NCBI RefSeq assembly: GCF_003340555.1 | Contig: NZ_QPLJ01000001.1 | Span: forward strand, 480,877 to 544,876 | Origin: Jannaschia formosa | GTDB lineage: Bacteria; Pseudomonadota; Alphaproteobacteria; Rhodobacterales; Rhodobacteraceae | DNA length: 64,000 nucleotides | Direction of reading: 5' to 3' | Part shown: positions 39,537 to 49,175 of the stretch, piece after piece | Layout of the letters: each line of letters opens with the position of its first letter | How positions within the stretch are numbered: position 1 is the first letter of the stretch | The notes under the pieces: generated by a model | What the model saw: the letters and a program-made list of their open reading frames with translations, nothing else | The model's database searches: none | What the model was told of the DNA's origin: nothing | Program-made: the position numbers and the translations under genes

Positions 39537-39562
39537 GCGCGCACGGCGCCTGCCGTGCGCGT
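39537..39562 (-). terminator. Hairpin downstream of the asparaginase-like gene
   Basis: A GC-rich stem of nine perfect base pairs (GCGCACGGC/GCCGTGCGC, 39539-39560) with a GCCT loop, extendable by two pairs. It begins about 20 bp past the stop of the minus-strand asparaginase-like gene. The following T tract on that strand is short (TTTCC), so it may be only a weak intrinsic terminator. Confidence 0.5.
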
Positions 39563-39579
39563 TGTTCTGTTCCTCGGTC

Positions 39580-41283
39580 TCAGTGTGTGTTGAACACGTC
39601 CTGGAACGCCTCGATCGCCGCAATGGTGGCCTTGCGTTCCTCGGGCGTCGGGTCGGCAGGATCGGCCGCGATGGGAAGCGCGCCGAACTTCATCAGGCAG
39701 GCCATCAGCAGAAGCCGCGCCTTGGTGGCCGTCAGGTTCGACCCGGAAATCGCCAGCGGGGCGGGATCTGCGAATCCCTCCGCATGGCCCCGCCCGACCC
39801 GGACAACCGGTAGCCCGGCAAAGACCGCCTGCTCCAGAAGCGTCTCGCGCGCCGATGACGGCAACCGGCCGTAGGGCACCAACCCCTCAGTGACGAACCC
39901 GGCCAGTCGCCCCAGCGACAGCTTGTGCGAGATCAGCGCCGCCAGATCCGCGGCATCGTCCGGCCCGAACCCGTATTCTTCGTCTGAATAGCTGCCCTCC
40001 TTGATCATCGAGACCGACGGGATCGCCGAGGGCAGAAGCCGCCCCGCCTCGTCCTTGATCGCGACCTCCACATGCCGCAGCGCTCCGTCCCGCGTCGTGG
40101 CGGCATGTGTGCTCGCGGGCAGCTTCGTGATGTTCACATCCGAGCACCAGGTGTGCCTGTAGGCCGGCACATAGGTCAGCCACAGGTCATCCTTGTGCGT
40201 GATCTGCCCGAGGATGCCGCCATGCCCGCCGGTGGCGACATAGCCGCCCGGCCGCGCATCAGCCTTGGCCACCTCGCGCGCGGCGAAGAACTGCTGTTCC
40301 TGGACCACGACCACGCCGCAGCGGTTGCGCCCCTCGGCGTCACGCCAGATGCCCGACCGGACGAAAGCGACGGAATCGACGATGTTCTTGGGTCCATCCG
40401 CACTGATCTGCCCCTGCGGGCGCTGGGCGGCATTGCCGCAGATCGGCAACTCGGTGTCGATCAGCAGGTTGAACCAATAGGCCGTTTCCTCGACCTGCGG
40501 GCTGCCCTGGGTCCAGATCAGCCCGTCGTATTCGCCGCTGTCGGCGATGGCCTGGGTGTCGTTGGTCGCCTTGGCCAGCGCAGGCCGCGACGGGGCCGAC
40601 GACAGGTGATAGGGCTTGTAGGCATTGAAATCGATGCCGCGCGTCTCGGGGGGAATGTCGCCCTCGCCGACATCGGTGCGCAGGTTCGCGGGCACACCCT
40701 TCTTCCAGCCGCCGGGCGGCAGAACGCGATAGAAGTCTATGTCGGCCTGTTGCGACAACAGGCTCGCCTTGCCTTCGGTGCCGATGCCAAGCCGGTCGAT
40801 CTCCTCGAAGCTCCGCGATCCGTCGGGAAAGAAGCTCTGCCGCGCCTTGGCTTCCTCGCCGAAGGGAACGGCCATCTCCTCCTCCCAAGGGGTGCCATCG
40901 GCCTGCAGCGCCATGTAGGGCAGGGGATAAAGACCATCCTCCGGCGCCAGTTCGATCTCGTAGACCGGCTTGTCCTCGGGCGACCGGCGCTCGGGGCTGA
41001 ACTGGCCGTCGGGTCCGATGTAGCCATCAGGCGGGCCATAGAGCTCCGCCGCATCCACCTCCAGCGGATGGGCCGAGAACTGCTCGACATAGACCTTGGC
41101 GGGTGCCGCCAGCCGCTGCGCTCGTAGCGCGTCGAACTGGTGCGGCTGGCCGTCGGGGCCCGTCACCACGGGCAGCCCCGCCCGCATCCGCGCCTTGTTC
41201 GACGTCACGAGCGGCGGCGTGTTCTGGATCGTGGCGGTCGGTCCGGCCAGATGGGCGATCCGGACGCGAGATTTCTGTAGCAT
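39580..41283 (-). CDS. Divergent asparaginase-fold protein, probable amidohydrolase
   Basis: A 567-residue protein related to type I/II L-asparaginase. The N-terminal motif LAGPTATIQN (12-21) matches the first catalytic-threonine loop. Residues 258-270 (TQGSPQVEETAYW) and ISADGPKN (293-300) match the second loop. The usual H-G-T-D of that loop is Q-G-S-P here (S261, P262), while the conserved Lys is kept (K340). About 160 extra residues separate the two loops. A GGAGAG site precedes the ATG at 41283. It is divergent from the ABC importer genes. It may hydrolyse an amide other than asparagine. Confidence 0.75.
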   Translation of the reverse strand: MLQKSRVRIAHLAGPTATIQNTPPLVTSNKARMRAGLPVVTGPDGQPHQFDALRAQRLAAPAKVYVEQFSAHPLEVDAAELYGPPDGYIGPDGQFSPERRSPEDKPVYEIELAPEDGLYPLPYMALQADGTPWEEEMAVPFGEEAKARQSFFPDGSRSFEEIDRLGIGTEGKASLLSQQADIDFYRVLPPGGWKKGVPANLRTDVGEGDIPPETRGIDFNAYKPYHLSSAPSRPALAKATNDTQAIADSGEYDGLIWTQGSPQVEETAYWFNLLIDTELPICGNAAQRPQGQISADGPKNIVDSVAFVRSGIWRDAEGRNRCGVVVVQEQQFFAAREVAKADARPGGYVATGGHGGILGQITHKDDLWLTYVPAYRHTWCSDVNITKLPASTHAATTRDGALRHVEVAIKDEAGRLLPSAIPSVSMIKEGSYSDEEYGFGPDDAADLAALISHKLSLGRLAGFVTEGLVPYGRLPSSARETLLEQAVFAGLPVVRVGRGHAEGFADPAPLAISGSNLTATKARLLLMACLMKFGALPIAADPADPTPEERKATIAAIEAFQDVFNTH

Positions 41284-41666
41284 GGCTCTCTCTCCATTCA
41301 ATTCTGCGAAGGCGCCCGGCGAGGGTCAGGTGCCGTATTGTATGCAATCCTGCTGCAACTGCATGAACGCCGGATACGCCAGATCCTCATGACAGGCGCG
41401 CGACCGATTCCATCCAGTGGTTACTTACTCAGTCATTGCTGCTGGAAACCGATTGTTCACATTTTAGGCATCGATGCCCAACGCCGCCCGTTTCCCCGGC
41501 GATTTCGCGCTGCACCGCAGAATACTTTCAGGATTGTATACTTTTACTTCCCAAGTAGTCCGTTGCGCACAAAGCCTCGGTCCAGCAGCGCCGTCGTTCC
41601 GAGGCGGCGCAGAGCAGCCTGACGGCTGCCAACGCTCTCGATGGTTTGGCAACTGGAGTAACGCGG
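41284..41666. promoter_or_regulatory. Divergent promoter region with two GntR-type operator candidates
   Basis: This 383-bp gap separates the asparaginase-like gene and the ABC importer genes, which are read away from each other. ATTGTATGCAAT (41337-41348) and ATTGTATACTTT (41533-41544) both resemble the TTGTATACAA-type sites bound by GntR/FCD regulators. Such a regulator is encoded at 48334. No gene was found in the gap. Confidence 0.55.
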
Positions 41667-43268
41667 ATGCACATGATCACCCGATATCGGCGGCGCCTGA
41701 TCCCGGCGGCACTGGCCGCTCTCGCAATGGGCTCACCGCCGGCTGCCCTGGCTCAGGACCTGCCGGGCGGCGTTCTGACCGTGGCGATGACCGTCAGCGA
41801 CGTGCCGGACTGGGCCGGCATGCCCGACCAGGGGTTCGAGGGTCACCGCTTCGTGGGCTATTCGCTCTACGAAGGTCTCGTGTCCTGGGACCTCAGCACC
41901 TCCGACCAGGAAGTAGACATCATTCCCGGTCTCGCCGAGGCCTGGTCGATCGATCCAGAGAACCCCAGCCGCTGGATCTTCGACCTGCGCGAGGGCGTGA
42001 GCTTCCACGACGGCTGCGCCTGGAACGCCGAGGCCGCGGTCTGGAATTACCAGCGCCTGATCGACGAGAGCCATCCTGGCTTCAACCAGGTCGATTTCGC
42101 CCGCGCCCGCTCGCGCACCTCCACCATCGCCGAGGTGGAACTGATCGACGACATGACTTTCGCGCTCCACACCACCGACGTGGAATCGCTCTTTCCCTAC
42201 AACCTCGTCTACGTCCTGATGGTCTCGCCTTGCGCCTATGAGGCGGCGGGCAACGACCGCGCCGCCTATGCCGCCACGCCCTCGGGTACTGGCCCCTATG
42301 TCTTCGGCAGCGCGGTCCCCGGCGAACGGCTCGAACTTCTGCGCAACGACGCCTACTGGAACCCCGACCGCATCCCGCAGCATGAACGCCTCGTCCTGCT
42401 GCCGATGCCCGAAGCCACGACGCGCGCGGCCGCCCTCCTGTCGGGTCAGGTCGATTTCGTGGAGGCTCCCTCCCCCGACATGATCCCCGCGCTCGAGGGC
42501 GCGGGCATGACGGTCGTGCTGAACGAATATCCGCATTACTGGCCCTACCGGCTGAACGTGCTCGAAGGTCCCTTCGCCGATGTGCGGGTCAGGCAGGCTG
42601 CCAACTACGCCATCAACCGCGACGAGATGGTGGCCCTTCTAAACGGCACCGCCACGCCCGCCTTCGGCGCCCACACCACCAACCAGCGCAATTTCGGCGA
42701 ACCCTACCGCTTCAGCTACGACCCCGAACGGGCCCGCGCCCTGCTGGAAGAGGCCGGATGCCTTCCCTGCGAGGTCACCATCGGGATCTCGCCCGCCGGC
42801 TCCGGGCAGATGCAGCCCCTGCCGATGAACGAGCTGATGCAGGCCCATCTGAGTGCGGCGGGCTTCGACGTCACCTTCGAGGTGATTGACTGGAACACCA
42901 TGATCGGCGTCTTCATCCGCGGCGCGGTCGCCCATCCCGAATACGACGCGATCAACTTCTCCAGCGCCTCGATGGAGCCCCTGCAATTCGTGAAGAGCTT
43001 CATGAAGCGCTTCCAGACGCCGGGCGGATCGAACTGGGGCGGCTACCACCATGCCGAGGCCGAGGAACTGATGGCCGCGGCCCTGCAGAGCTTCGATCCG
43101 GCCGAGCAGGACGACCTTATCCGCCAGGCCCACGAACTTGTGGTGGCCGATGCCGCGCAGATCTTCGTGGTCAGCGACCTGAACCCGCGCGCCATGGCCC
43201 CGCATGTGCAGGACTTCGTCCAGGCCCAGAGCTGGTTTCAGGACATGACGCCGATCCGCGTGGAGTGA
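41667..43268 (+). CDS. ABC transporter substrate-binding protein, family 5 (dipeptide/oligopeptide type)
   Basis: A 533-residue periplasmic binding protein. Signal peptide ends after about residue 29 (PPAALAQ). The mature part has the family 5 framework: EGLVSWDLST, LAEAWSIDPENPSRWIFDLREGVSFHDGCAWNAE and GTGPYVFGSAVPGERLEL. It captures a peptide-like or amide compound for the downstream permeases. The ATG at 41667 is preceded by GGAG eight bases upstream; a TTG further upstream has no such site. Confidence 0.92.
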   Translation: MHMITRYRRRLIPAALAALAMGSPPAALAQDLPGGVLTVAMTVSDVPDWAGMPDQGFEGHRFVGYSLYEGLVSWDLSTSDQEVDIIPGLAEAWSIDPENPSRWIFDLREGVSFHDGCAWNAEAAVWNYQRLIDESHPGFNQVDFARARSRTSTIAEVELIDDMTFALHTTDVESLFPYNLVYVLMVSPCAYEAAGNDRAAYAATPSGTGPYVFGSAVPGERLELLRNDAYWNPDRIPQHERLVLLPMPEATTRAAALLSGQVDFVEAPSPDMIPALEGAGMTVVLNEYPHYWPYRLNVLEGPFADVRVRQAANYAINRDEMVALLNGTATPAFGAHTTNQRNFGEPYRFSYDPERARALLEEAGCLPCEVTIGISPAGSGQMQPLPMNELMQAHLSAAGFDVTFEVIDWNTMIGVFIRGAVAHPEYDAINFSSASMEPLQFVKSFMKRFQTPGGSNWGGYHHAEAEELMAAALQSFDPAEQDDLIRQAHELVVADAAQIFVVSDLNPRAMAPHVQDFVQAQSWFQDMTPIRVE

Positions 43269-43367
43269 CGCCTCCGGGGGGCGCGCGCGAGCCGCGCCCC
43301 CCCTGCCTGCCCCCTCCCGGCCAACAAGGCCGGACCCGACCGAAGCCCGCCCCAAGGAGGATCGCGC

Positions 43368-44324
43368 ATGTGGGTCTACGCCGCAAAACGGGTGCTCTAC
43401 GCCATCCCCATCGCCATCGGCGTCTCGGTGATCTGCTTCTCGCTGGTCTATCTGGCCCCCGGCGACCCGATCCAGTCGCTGATCCCGCCCGACGCAACCG
43501 CCGAGGATATCGAGACGATCCGCCGCCTCTACGGTTTCGACAAGCCCCTGGTGCTGCAATACCTCGACTGGCTGGCCCGCGCCCTGACCGGCGATCTCGG
43601 CATCTCGCTGCAATCGAACCGCCCCGTGATCGACGAGGTCACGCGTGCGCTCGGAAATACGCTCGCCATCGCCATCGCCGCTATCCTCGCGGCCTTCGTC
43701 CTCGCCACGATCCTCGGCACGCTTGCCGCCTTCAACCTGGGACGGCCGATCGACAAGATCGCCACCTCGATCTCGACCATCGGGGTGTCGGTGCCGAATT
43801 ACTGGATGGGGATCGTGCTGGTGATCCTCTTCGCGGTCCAGTGGCGGCTCCTGCCCGCGACCGGCATGGGCGGCGAAGGGTCCGAGCATTTCAGCTGGCT
43901 GCAGTGGGATCAGGCGCGCTATGCCATCCTGCCGATGGTGACCATGGCGATGATCCCGCTCGGGGTCGTCACCCGCTCGACCCGCTCGGCCGTCGCCGAC
44001 ACCCTCAGCCAGGATTACGTCCAGCTCCTGCGCGCCAAGGGGCTCGGCGAGATGCAGGTGGTCTGCCATGCGCTGCGCAACGCCCTGCCGCAGATGCTGG
44101 CGGTCATGGGCCTGCAGCTGGGTTACCTCATCGGGGGGTCGATCCTGATCGAGACGGTATTCAACTGGCCCGGCACCGGCCTCGTGATGTCGCGCGCCAT
44201 CCTGACCCGCGACATTCCCCTCCTGCAGGGAACCATTCTCGTCCTCGCCCTCTCCTTCGTGGCGATCAACCTCATCGTCGATCTGCTCCAGACGGTGATC
44301 GATCCGCGCATCAAGCGCGCCTGA
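43368..44324 (+). CDS. ABC transporter permease, DppB type
   Basis: A 318-residue membrane protein with about six spans. It has the DppB-type start (YAAKRVLYAIPIAIGVSVICFSLVYLAPGDP) and the permease EAA loop (LRAKGLGEMQVVCHALRNALPQ) that contacts the ATPase. It forms the channel together with the next permease. The gene follows the binding-protein gene by about 100 bp with an AAGGAGG ribosome site just before the ATG. Confidence 0.94.
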   Translation: MWVYAAKRVLYAIPIAIGVSVICFSLVYLAPGDPIQSLIPPDATAEDIETIRRLYGFDKPLVLQYLDWLARALTGDLGISLQSNRPVIDEVTRALGNTLAIAIAAILAAFVLATILGTLAAFNLGRPIDKIATSISTIGVSVPNYWMGIVLVILFAVQWRLLPATGMGGEGSEHFSWLQWDQARYAILPMVTMAMIPLGVVTRSTRSAVADTLSQDYVQLLRAKGLGEMQVVCHALRNALPQMLAVMGLQLGYLIGGSILIETVFNWPGTGLVMSRAILTRDIPLLQGTILVLALSFVAINLIVDLLQTVIDPRIKRA

Positions 44325-44348
44325 GCCCGCTGCAGAAAGGCCCTCGTC

Positions 44349-45257
44349 ATGTCCGATCTCGCCACCAGCCCCGATGCTCTCGCCGGCCCGACCCCCGAGA
44401 CCCTGCCGCGCGACGGTCGCCGCAGCTACTGGGCGGCCGTGCGCGAGCGCCTGTCCGAGGACCGAGTGACGCTTGCCTTCATGACGGTGATCCTCGGCGC
44501 CGTCGGTGCGGCGCTTCTCGCGCCCTGGATCGCACCATACGATCCCTATGCCACCTCCATGCTCGCCCGCCTCAAGCCCGTCGGCACCGAGGGGCACCCG
44601 CTCGGCACCGACGAGCTTGGGCGCGACATGCTGTCGCGTCTGATCTGGGGCGCGCGCACCAGCCTGCTCATGGGGATCCTGCCTGTGGCCATCGCCATCG
44701 TCGTCGGCGGGCTGCTCGGCGTGGTCGCGGGGTTCATGGGCGGCGCCGTGAACATGATCGTCATGCGGATCATGGACGTGTTCTACGCCTTCCCCTCGGT
44801 CCTGCTCGCCGTCGCGATCTCGGGCACGCTCGGCGGCGGCATGGGCAGCGGTCTTCTGGCTCTCACGCTGGTTTTCATCCCCTCGCTCTGCCGGATCGCG
44901 GAAACCGCGGCCAGCCAGATCCGCGGCCACGATTTCGTCGATGCCGCCCGCGCAAGCGGCGCCCCGGCCCGCTCCATCATCCTGACCCATGTGGTGGGCA
45001 ACGTGCTGCCGCCGGTGCTGATCTACGCCAGCAGCCTGATCTCGGTCTCGATCCTGCTTGCGGCCGGACTGTCCTTCCTCGGCCTCGGCGTCTCTCCCCC
45101 GACGGCCGACTGGGGACAGATGCTTTCCAGCCTGCGTCAGGGCATCTACGTCGCGCCGCTGGTCTGCGCCCTGCCGGGGATCGCCATCCTGATCGTGTCG
45201 CTGTCGTTCAACCTCGTCTCCGACGGGTTGCGCCAGGCCATGGACATCAAGTCGTGA
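44349..45257 (+). CDS. ABC transporter permease, DppC type
   Basis: A 302-residue membrane protein, the second channel subunit. It shows HPLGTDELGRDMLSRLIWGARTSLLMG near the N-terminal third and the EAA loop ARASGAPARSIILTHVVGNVLPPVL, both hallmarks of DppC. A gap of 24 bp separates it from the first permease. The N-terminal cytoplasmic tail is normal for the type. Confidence 0.94.
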   Translation: MSDLATSPDALAGPTPETLPRDGRRSYWAAVRERLSEDRVTLAFMTVILGAVGAALLAPWIAPYDPYATSMLARLKPVGTEGHPLGTDELGRDMLSRLIWGARTSLLMGILPVAIAIVVGGLLGVVAGFMGGAVNMIVMRIMDVFYAFPSVLLAVAISGTLGGGMGSGLLALTLVFIPSLCRIAETAASQIRGHDFVDAARASGAPARSIILTHVVGNVLPPVLIYASSLISVSILLAAGLSFLGLGVSPPTADWGQMLSSLRQGIYVAPLVCALPGIAILIVSLSFNLVSDGLRQAMDIKS

Positions 45258-45267
45258 GGAGCGGGAG

Positions 45268-46389
45268 ATGATGAATTTCTTCAAGCCGAAGGCCGCCCGC
45301 GCGCTGGGATCGCCAAAGCCCGATCCCCGCGACAAGGGCGGGCCGCGCCAGCCGATGCTGATCGCCCGCGGCATCCGCAAGCACTTCCCCATCACCGGCG
45401 GCCTCCTGAACCGCCGCGTCGCCTCGGTCAGGGCGGTCGACGGCATCTCTTTCCAGGTCCAGAAGGGCGAGACGCTGGGCGTCGTGGGCGAATCCGGCTG
45501 CGGCAAGTCCACCCTCGCCCGCCTGCTCATGCACCTGATCCCGCCCGACGGGGGCGAGCTGATCTTTGATGGCCAGGAGGTAGGCGCCCGCGACGGGCTC
45601 AGCCTGCGCGAGTTGCGTCGCAACCTGCAGATGGTGTTCCAGGACAGCGCCTCCTCGCTCAACCCGCGCCTCCCGATCGAGGACTCCGTGGCCTACGGGC
45701 CGCGCGTCCACGGCATGCCCCCGTCCGCGGCGCGCGCCCATGCCCTCAGCCTGCTCGACCAGGTCGGGCTGCCCGCCCACCTCTTCGCCGGGCGCTACCC
45801 GCATGAACTCTCCGGCGGGCAGAAGCAGCGCGTGAACATCGCCCGCGCGCTCGCGCTCAACCCCCGCATGCTGATCCTCGACGAAGCGGTCTCGGCCCTC
45901 GACAAATCGGTCGAGGCGCAGGTGCTCAACCTGCTGCGCCGCCTCAAGCGCGACTTCAACCTCACCTACATCTTCATCTCCCACGACCTGCATGTCGTCC
46001 AGTACATCTCGGACCGCGTGCTGGTCATGTATCTGGGCGAAGTGGTCGAGATCGGGCCGGTCGACCGGATCTATTCCGCCGCCGCCCATCCCTACACGCA
46101 GGCGCTTCTCGCTTCGCAACTGCATGCCGACCCGCGCAACCGGGTCACGGAACCGCCGATCACCGGCGATCCGCCCAACCCCGTCAATCCGCCCGCGGGC
46201 TGCCGGTTCCACACCCGATGCCCCTTCGCCGAAAAGCTCTGCACCACGACGGCGCCGGCGCTGAACCCGCTGGCGCAAGACCCCGACCACGCCGCCGCCT
46301 GCCACATGGCCGCGCCCTCCTCGGGCCATTCGCGCGCCGCCATCCCCGGTCGCGCCGCGCCCGTTCCAGCCACAGGACCCATCCCATGA
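45268..46389 (+). CDS. ABC transporter ATP-binding protein, DppF/OppF type
   Basis: A 373-residue ATPase of the importer. Walker A GESGCGKST (74-82), signature LSGGQKQRVNIARAL and Walker B LILDEAVSALD are all present. The C-terminal oligopeptide-transporter extension contains the cysteine cluster CRFHTRCPFAEKLC. It starts 10 bp after the second permease. With the next gene it makes a two-ATPase importer like Dpp and Opp. Confidence 0.94.
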   Translation: MMNFFKPKAARALGSPKPDPRDKGGPRQPMLIARGIRKHFPITGGLLNRRVASVRAVDGISFQVQKGETLGVVGESGCGKSTLARLLMHLIPPDGGELIFDGQEVGARDGLSLRELRRNLQMVFQDSASSLNPRLPIEDSVAYGPRVHGMPPSAARAHALSLLDQVGLPAHLFAGRYPHELSGGQKQRVNIARALALNPRMLILDEAVSALDKSVEAQVLNLLRRLKRDFNLTYIFISHDLHVVQYISDRVLVMYLGEVVEIGPVDRIYSAAAHPYTQALLASQLHADPRNRVTEPPITGDPPNPVNPPAGCRFHTRCPFAEKLCTTTAPALNPLAQDPDHAAACHMAAPSSGHSRAAIPGRAAPVPATGPIP

Positions 46390-47459
46390 CCCCAGCCAAG
46401 ACGACAGCGCCCGGGGCCGCCGCGCCCCGACAGCCGCAGGCCCCCCTGCTGGACGTCAGCGGCCTCAAAGTGGATTTCATCAGCCGAGCCGGGCGCACGC
46501 AGGCCGTGCGCGACCTGTCCTTCACCCTCGAGGCGGGCGAGGTGCTCTGCATCCTGGGCGAATCCGGCTCGGGCAAATCCGTGACGCTGCGCGCCCTCAT
46601 GCGCCTGCTGCCCGAAGGGCGGTCCGAGATCGCCGGCCGGGTCGATTTCTTGGGCGAGAATGTCCTGACCCTGCCCCGCCGGGCGCTGAACGACCTGCGC
46701 GGGGCGGGCATCTCGATGATCTTCCAGGAACCGATGACCGCGCTCGACCCGGTCTACACCATCGGCGACCAGATCGCGGAAACCGTCATGCGCCACACCG
46801 GGGCCAGCCGTGAGGCCGCCATGGCCCGCGCGCTCGAACTGATCGAACTGGTGCGCATCCCGTCGCCCGAACGCCGCCTGCGCGCCTATCCGCACGAATT
46901 GTCGGGCGGCCTGCGCCAGCGCGCGATGATCGCCGTCGCGCTCTCGTGCTATCCCAAGCTGCTTCTGGCCGACGAACCCACCACGGCGCTCGATGCCACG
47001 GTACAGGTCCAGGTGCTGATCCTGCTGCGCCAGCTGCAGCAGGATCTGGGCATGGGCACGATCTTCGTCACCCATGACCTCGGCGTTGCGGCCCAGATCG
47101 CAGACAAGATCGCGGTCATGTATGCGGGCAGGATCGTGGAGTACGGCAGCGCCGAAGAGGTGCTGCTCGCGCCCGCCCACCCCTACACGCGCGGCATGCT
47201 GGCTTCCACCGTCAGCGGCCAGCCCCGCGACCGCGACCTCGAGGCCATTCCCGGCAGCCCGCCCGACCTGCGCGCCCTGCCGCGCGGCTGCGCCTTCGCG
47301 CCCCGCTGCCCCCGCGCCACAGATCTCTGCCAGCGCGAAGAACCCGGCCTCACGCCAAGCGGTGCCTTCGGTCACCTGCTCTGCCACCACGCCCAGCCGT
47401 CCCCCAGAAACCCCGCCCCAGCCGATCGCGCCCCCGGCGAACTCGTCGCCGGACAGTAA
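46386..47459 (+). CDS. ABC transporter ATP-binding protein, DppD/OppD type
   Basis: A 357-residue ATPase, the second of the pair. Walker [10 protein letters not shown] (58-66), signature [15 protein letters not shown] and Walker [12 protein letters not shown] are present, and the C-terminal extension has [16 protein letters not shown]. The ATG at 46386 overlaps the first ATPase stop by four bases. The longer frame upstream lies inside that gene. Confidence 0.94.
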   Translation: MTPAKTTAPGAAAPRQPQAPLLDVSGLKVDFISRAGRTQAVRDLSFTLEAGEVLCILGESGSGKSVTLRALMRLLPEGRSEIAGRVDFLGENVLTLPRRALNDLRGAGISMIFQEPMTALDPVYTIGDQIAETVMRHTGASREAAMARALELIELVRIPSPERRLRAYPHELSGGLRQRAMIAVALSCYPKLLLADEPTTALDATVQVQVLILLRQLQQDLGMGTIFVTHDLGVAAQIADKIAVMYAGRIVEYGSAEEVLLAPAHPYTRGMLASTVSGQPRDRDLEAIPGSPPDLRALPRGCAFAPRCPRATDLCQREEPGLTPSGAFGHLLCHHAQPSPRNPAPADRAPGELVAGQ

Positions 47460-47488
47460 CCTTTTTCCAACCCCGAAGGAGACCGACC

Positions 47489-48202
47489 ATGCATCCCAAG
47501 CTCGAAATCCCACAGGACATCCTCGACCGCGTGATGGAACGCCGCGGCACGACCCATATCCACGCCGATTTCAACCCGGCGACCACCGCGCTGGTCGTGG
47601 TCGACCTGCAGAACGCCTTCATGGTCGAGGAACATGCCGCCGCCTACGTCCCCGAGGCGGTCTCGGTCGTGCCCAACGTCAACCGCCTCGCCGCCGCTCT
47701 ACGCAGTGCGGGCGGCAAGGTGTTCTGGATCCGCAACACGATCGACGAACAGACCCGCACCGAATGGTCCCACTGGTTCGCCATGACCAATCACGATCCC
47801 GAACGCGCCGCGACCCGGCAGGCCAATATGGCCTGGGGCGCCATCGGCCACGAGCTTCATCCCGATCTCGATGTCCAGCCCGCCGATGCCATCGTCTACA
47901 AGCGCCGCTTCAGCGCGCTGATCCAGGGCTCCAGCGACCTGCACGACCGCTTGCGTTCCTCGGGGATCGAAACCGTGCTCATCACCGGCACCGTGACCAA
48001 TGTCTGCTGCGAATCGACCGCTCGGGACGCCATGATGCTCAACTACAAGACCATCATGGTCGAGGATGCCAATGCCGCGCTCTCCGACCGGGAGCATCAT
48101 GCAAGCCTGCTCAGCATCTACGCCACCTTCGGTGACGTCCTCAGCACCGACGAACTGATCTCGCTCATGCGGCGCAACGCCACCCCGGCAGCGGCCGAAT
48201 AG
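47489..48202 (+). CDS. Isochorismatase-fold cysteine hydrolase, probable amidohydrolase
   Basis: A 237-residue cysteine hydrolase. The catalytic triad is visible: D39 in VVDLQNAF, K138 in VYKRRFSA and C173 in TVTNVCCESTARD. Sequence around the cysteine resembles ureidoacrylate amidohydrolase (RutB) and related N-carbamoyl amidases. It follows the ATPase gene by 29 bp, so it is likely part of the importer operon and may act on the imported compound. Substrate unknown. Confidence 0.85.
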   Translation: MHPKLEIPQDILDRVMERRGTTHIHADFNPATTALVVVDLQNAFMVEEHAAAYVPEAVSVVPNVNRLAAALRSAGGKVFWIRNTIDEQTRTEWSHWFAMTNHDPERAATRQANMAWGAIGHELHPDLDVQPADAIVYKRRFSALIQGSSDLHDRLRSSGIETVLITGTVTNVCCESTARDAMMLNYKTIMVEDANAALSDREHHASLLSIYATFGDVLSTDELISLMRRNATPAAAE

Positions 48203-48333
48203 GCATTGGTCCGACCCGGGCGCCACGCGCCCGGGTCGGGGTTCGCCGGATGCCGGATGCCGGAAAGACCTTGTGGTGCGCGTAGTGCCCGGACGGATGC
48301 GGTAGCGTTCGGTGTGGAATCGAGGAGATAACC

Positions 48334-49104
48334 GTGACGACACGCAGCCAGATGATCGAACGACGCCTGCGCGAGGGCATCCTGGAAGGCGAATTTCCTG
48401 CTGAGCAAAGGATGAACGAGGTCGAGCTTGCCACGCGGCTGGGTGTGTCACGCACGCCCGTCCGTAGCGCGCTTGCCATCCTCGCGAAGGACGGGCTGCT
48501 GAAATACGCCCCTAACAGCGGCTTCACCGTGCAGGCCTTCGACAGCTCCGACATCGAGGCGATCTACGACCTGCGCGCCACCCTCTCGGGCCTGACCGCG
48601 CGCCTCGCCGCCGAACGCGGCCTCGCCCCTGATCAGCTCGACCGGCTTCACGTCGTCCTCTCGCGCTCCGAGCGGATAATCGACGAAGGCATCTGGACGC
48701 GCGAAACCCTGAGCGAATGGCAGGGCCTCAACGAAACCTTCCACGAGGCCATCGACAGGGCCTCGTCCAACGTCCATGCCGAGGCCGCGCTGCGCCGGAC
48801 CAAAGATATCCCCTTGCTCAAGGAGATCCGCTACCGCTGGATCGAGCCCGATGCGCTGGCCATCAACCACGCCGCCCATGTGAACATCGTCGATGCGATC
48901 CGGCGCGGCCAGCAGGTCCGCGCCGAGGACATGTGCCGCGAACATGTCTACCAGAACGGCCAGCGCATCGTCCGCCAGTGGCGCAAGATCGAACAGCGCA
49001 ACGCTGCTTCGGACGCGGCGAACGCCAAAGGGTCCGGCCACGACGCCTCCGCGCCCCCGTCCGACGACCCCGAAGATCCCGACGCGCTGTTCCGAAGCGC
49101 CTGA
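48334..49104 (+). CDS. GntR-family transcriptional regulator, FCD subfamily
   Basis: A 256-residue regulator with an N-terminal winged helix (EVELATRLGVSRTPVRSALAILAKDGLLKYAPNSGFTV) and a helical ligand-binding FCD domain. Histidines in TFHEAIDRAS, NHAAHVNIVD and REHVYQN fit the metal/ligand site. It lies 131 bp downstream of the cysteine hydrolase gene and probably controls the importer cluster; sites of GntR shape lie at 41337 and 41533. The effector is unknown. Confidence 0.88.
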   Translation: MTTRSQMIERRLREGILEGEFPAEQRMNEVELATRLGVSRTPVRSALAILAKDGLLKYAPNSGFTVQAFDSSDIEAIYDLRATLSGLTARLAAERGLAPDQLDRLHVVLSRSERIIDEGIWTRETLSEWQGLNETFHEAIDRASSNVHAEAALRRTKDIPLLKEIRYRWIEPDALAINHAAHVNIVDAIRRGQQVRAEDMCREHVYQNGQRIVRQWRKIEQRNAASDAANAKGSGHDASAPPSDDPEDPDALFRSA

Positions 49105-49175
49105 CCCGCACCCGCCCGCCGCGCGACCGCCTTCGGCGCGCCAACGGCCTGCCGACCTCATCACAGGATGCCACG

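Noticed and set aside
42639-45662. A 1007-codon minus-strand frame across the ABC transporter genes
   Set aside because: A shadow of the binding-protein and permease genes, which match their families in sequence and layout.
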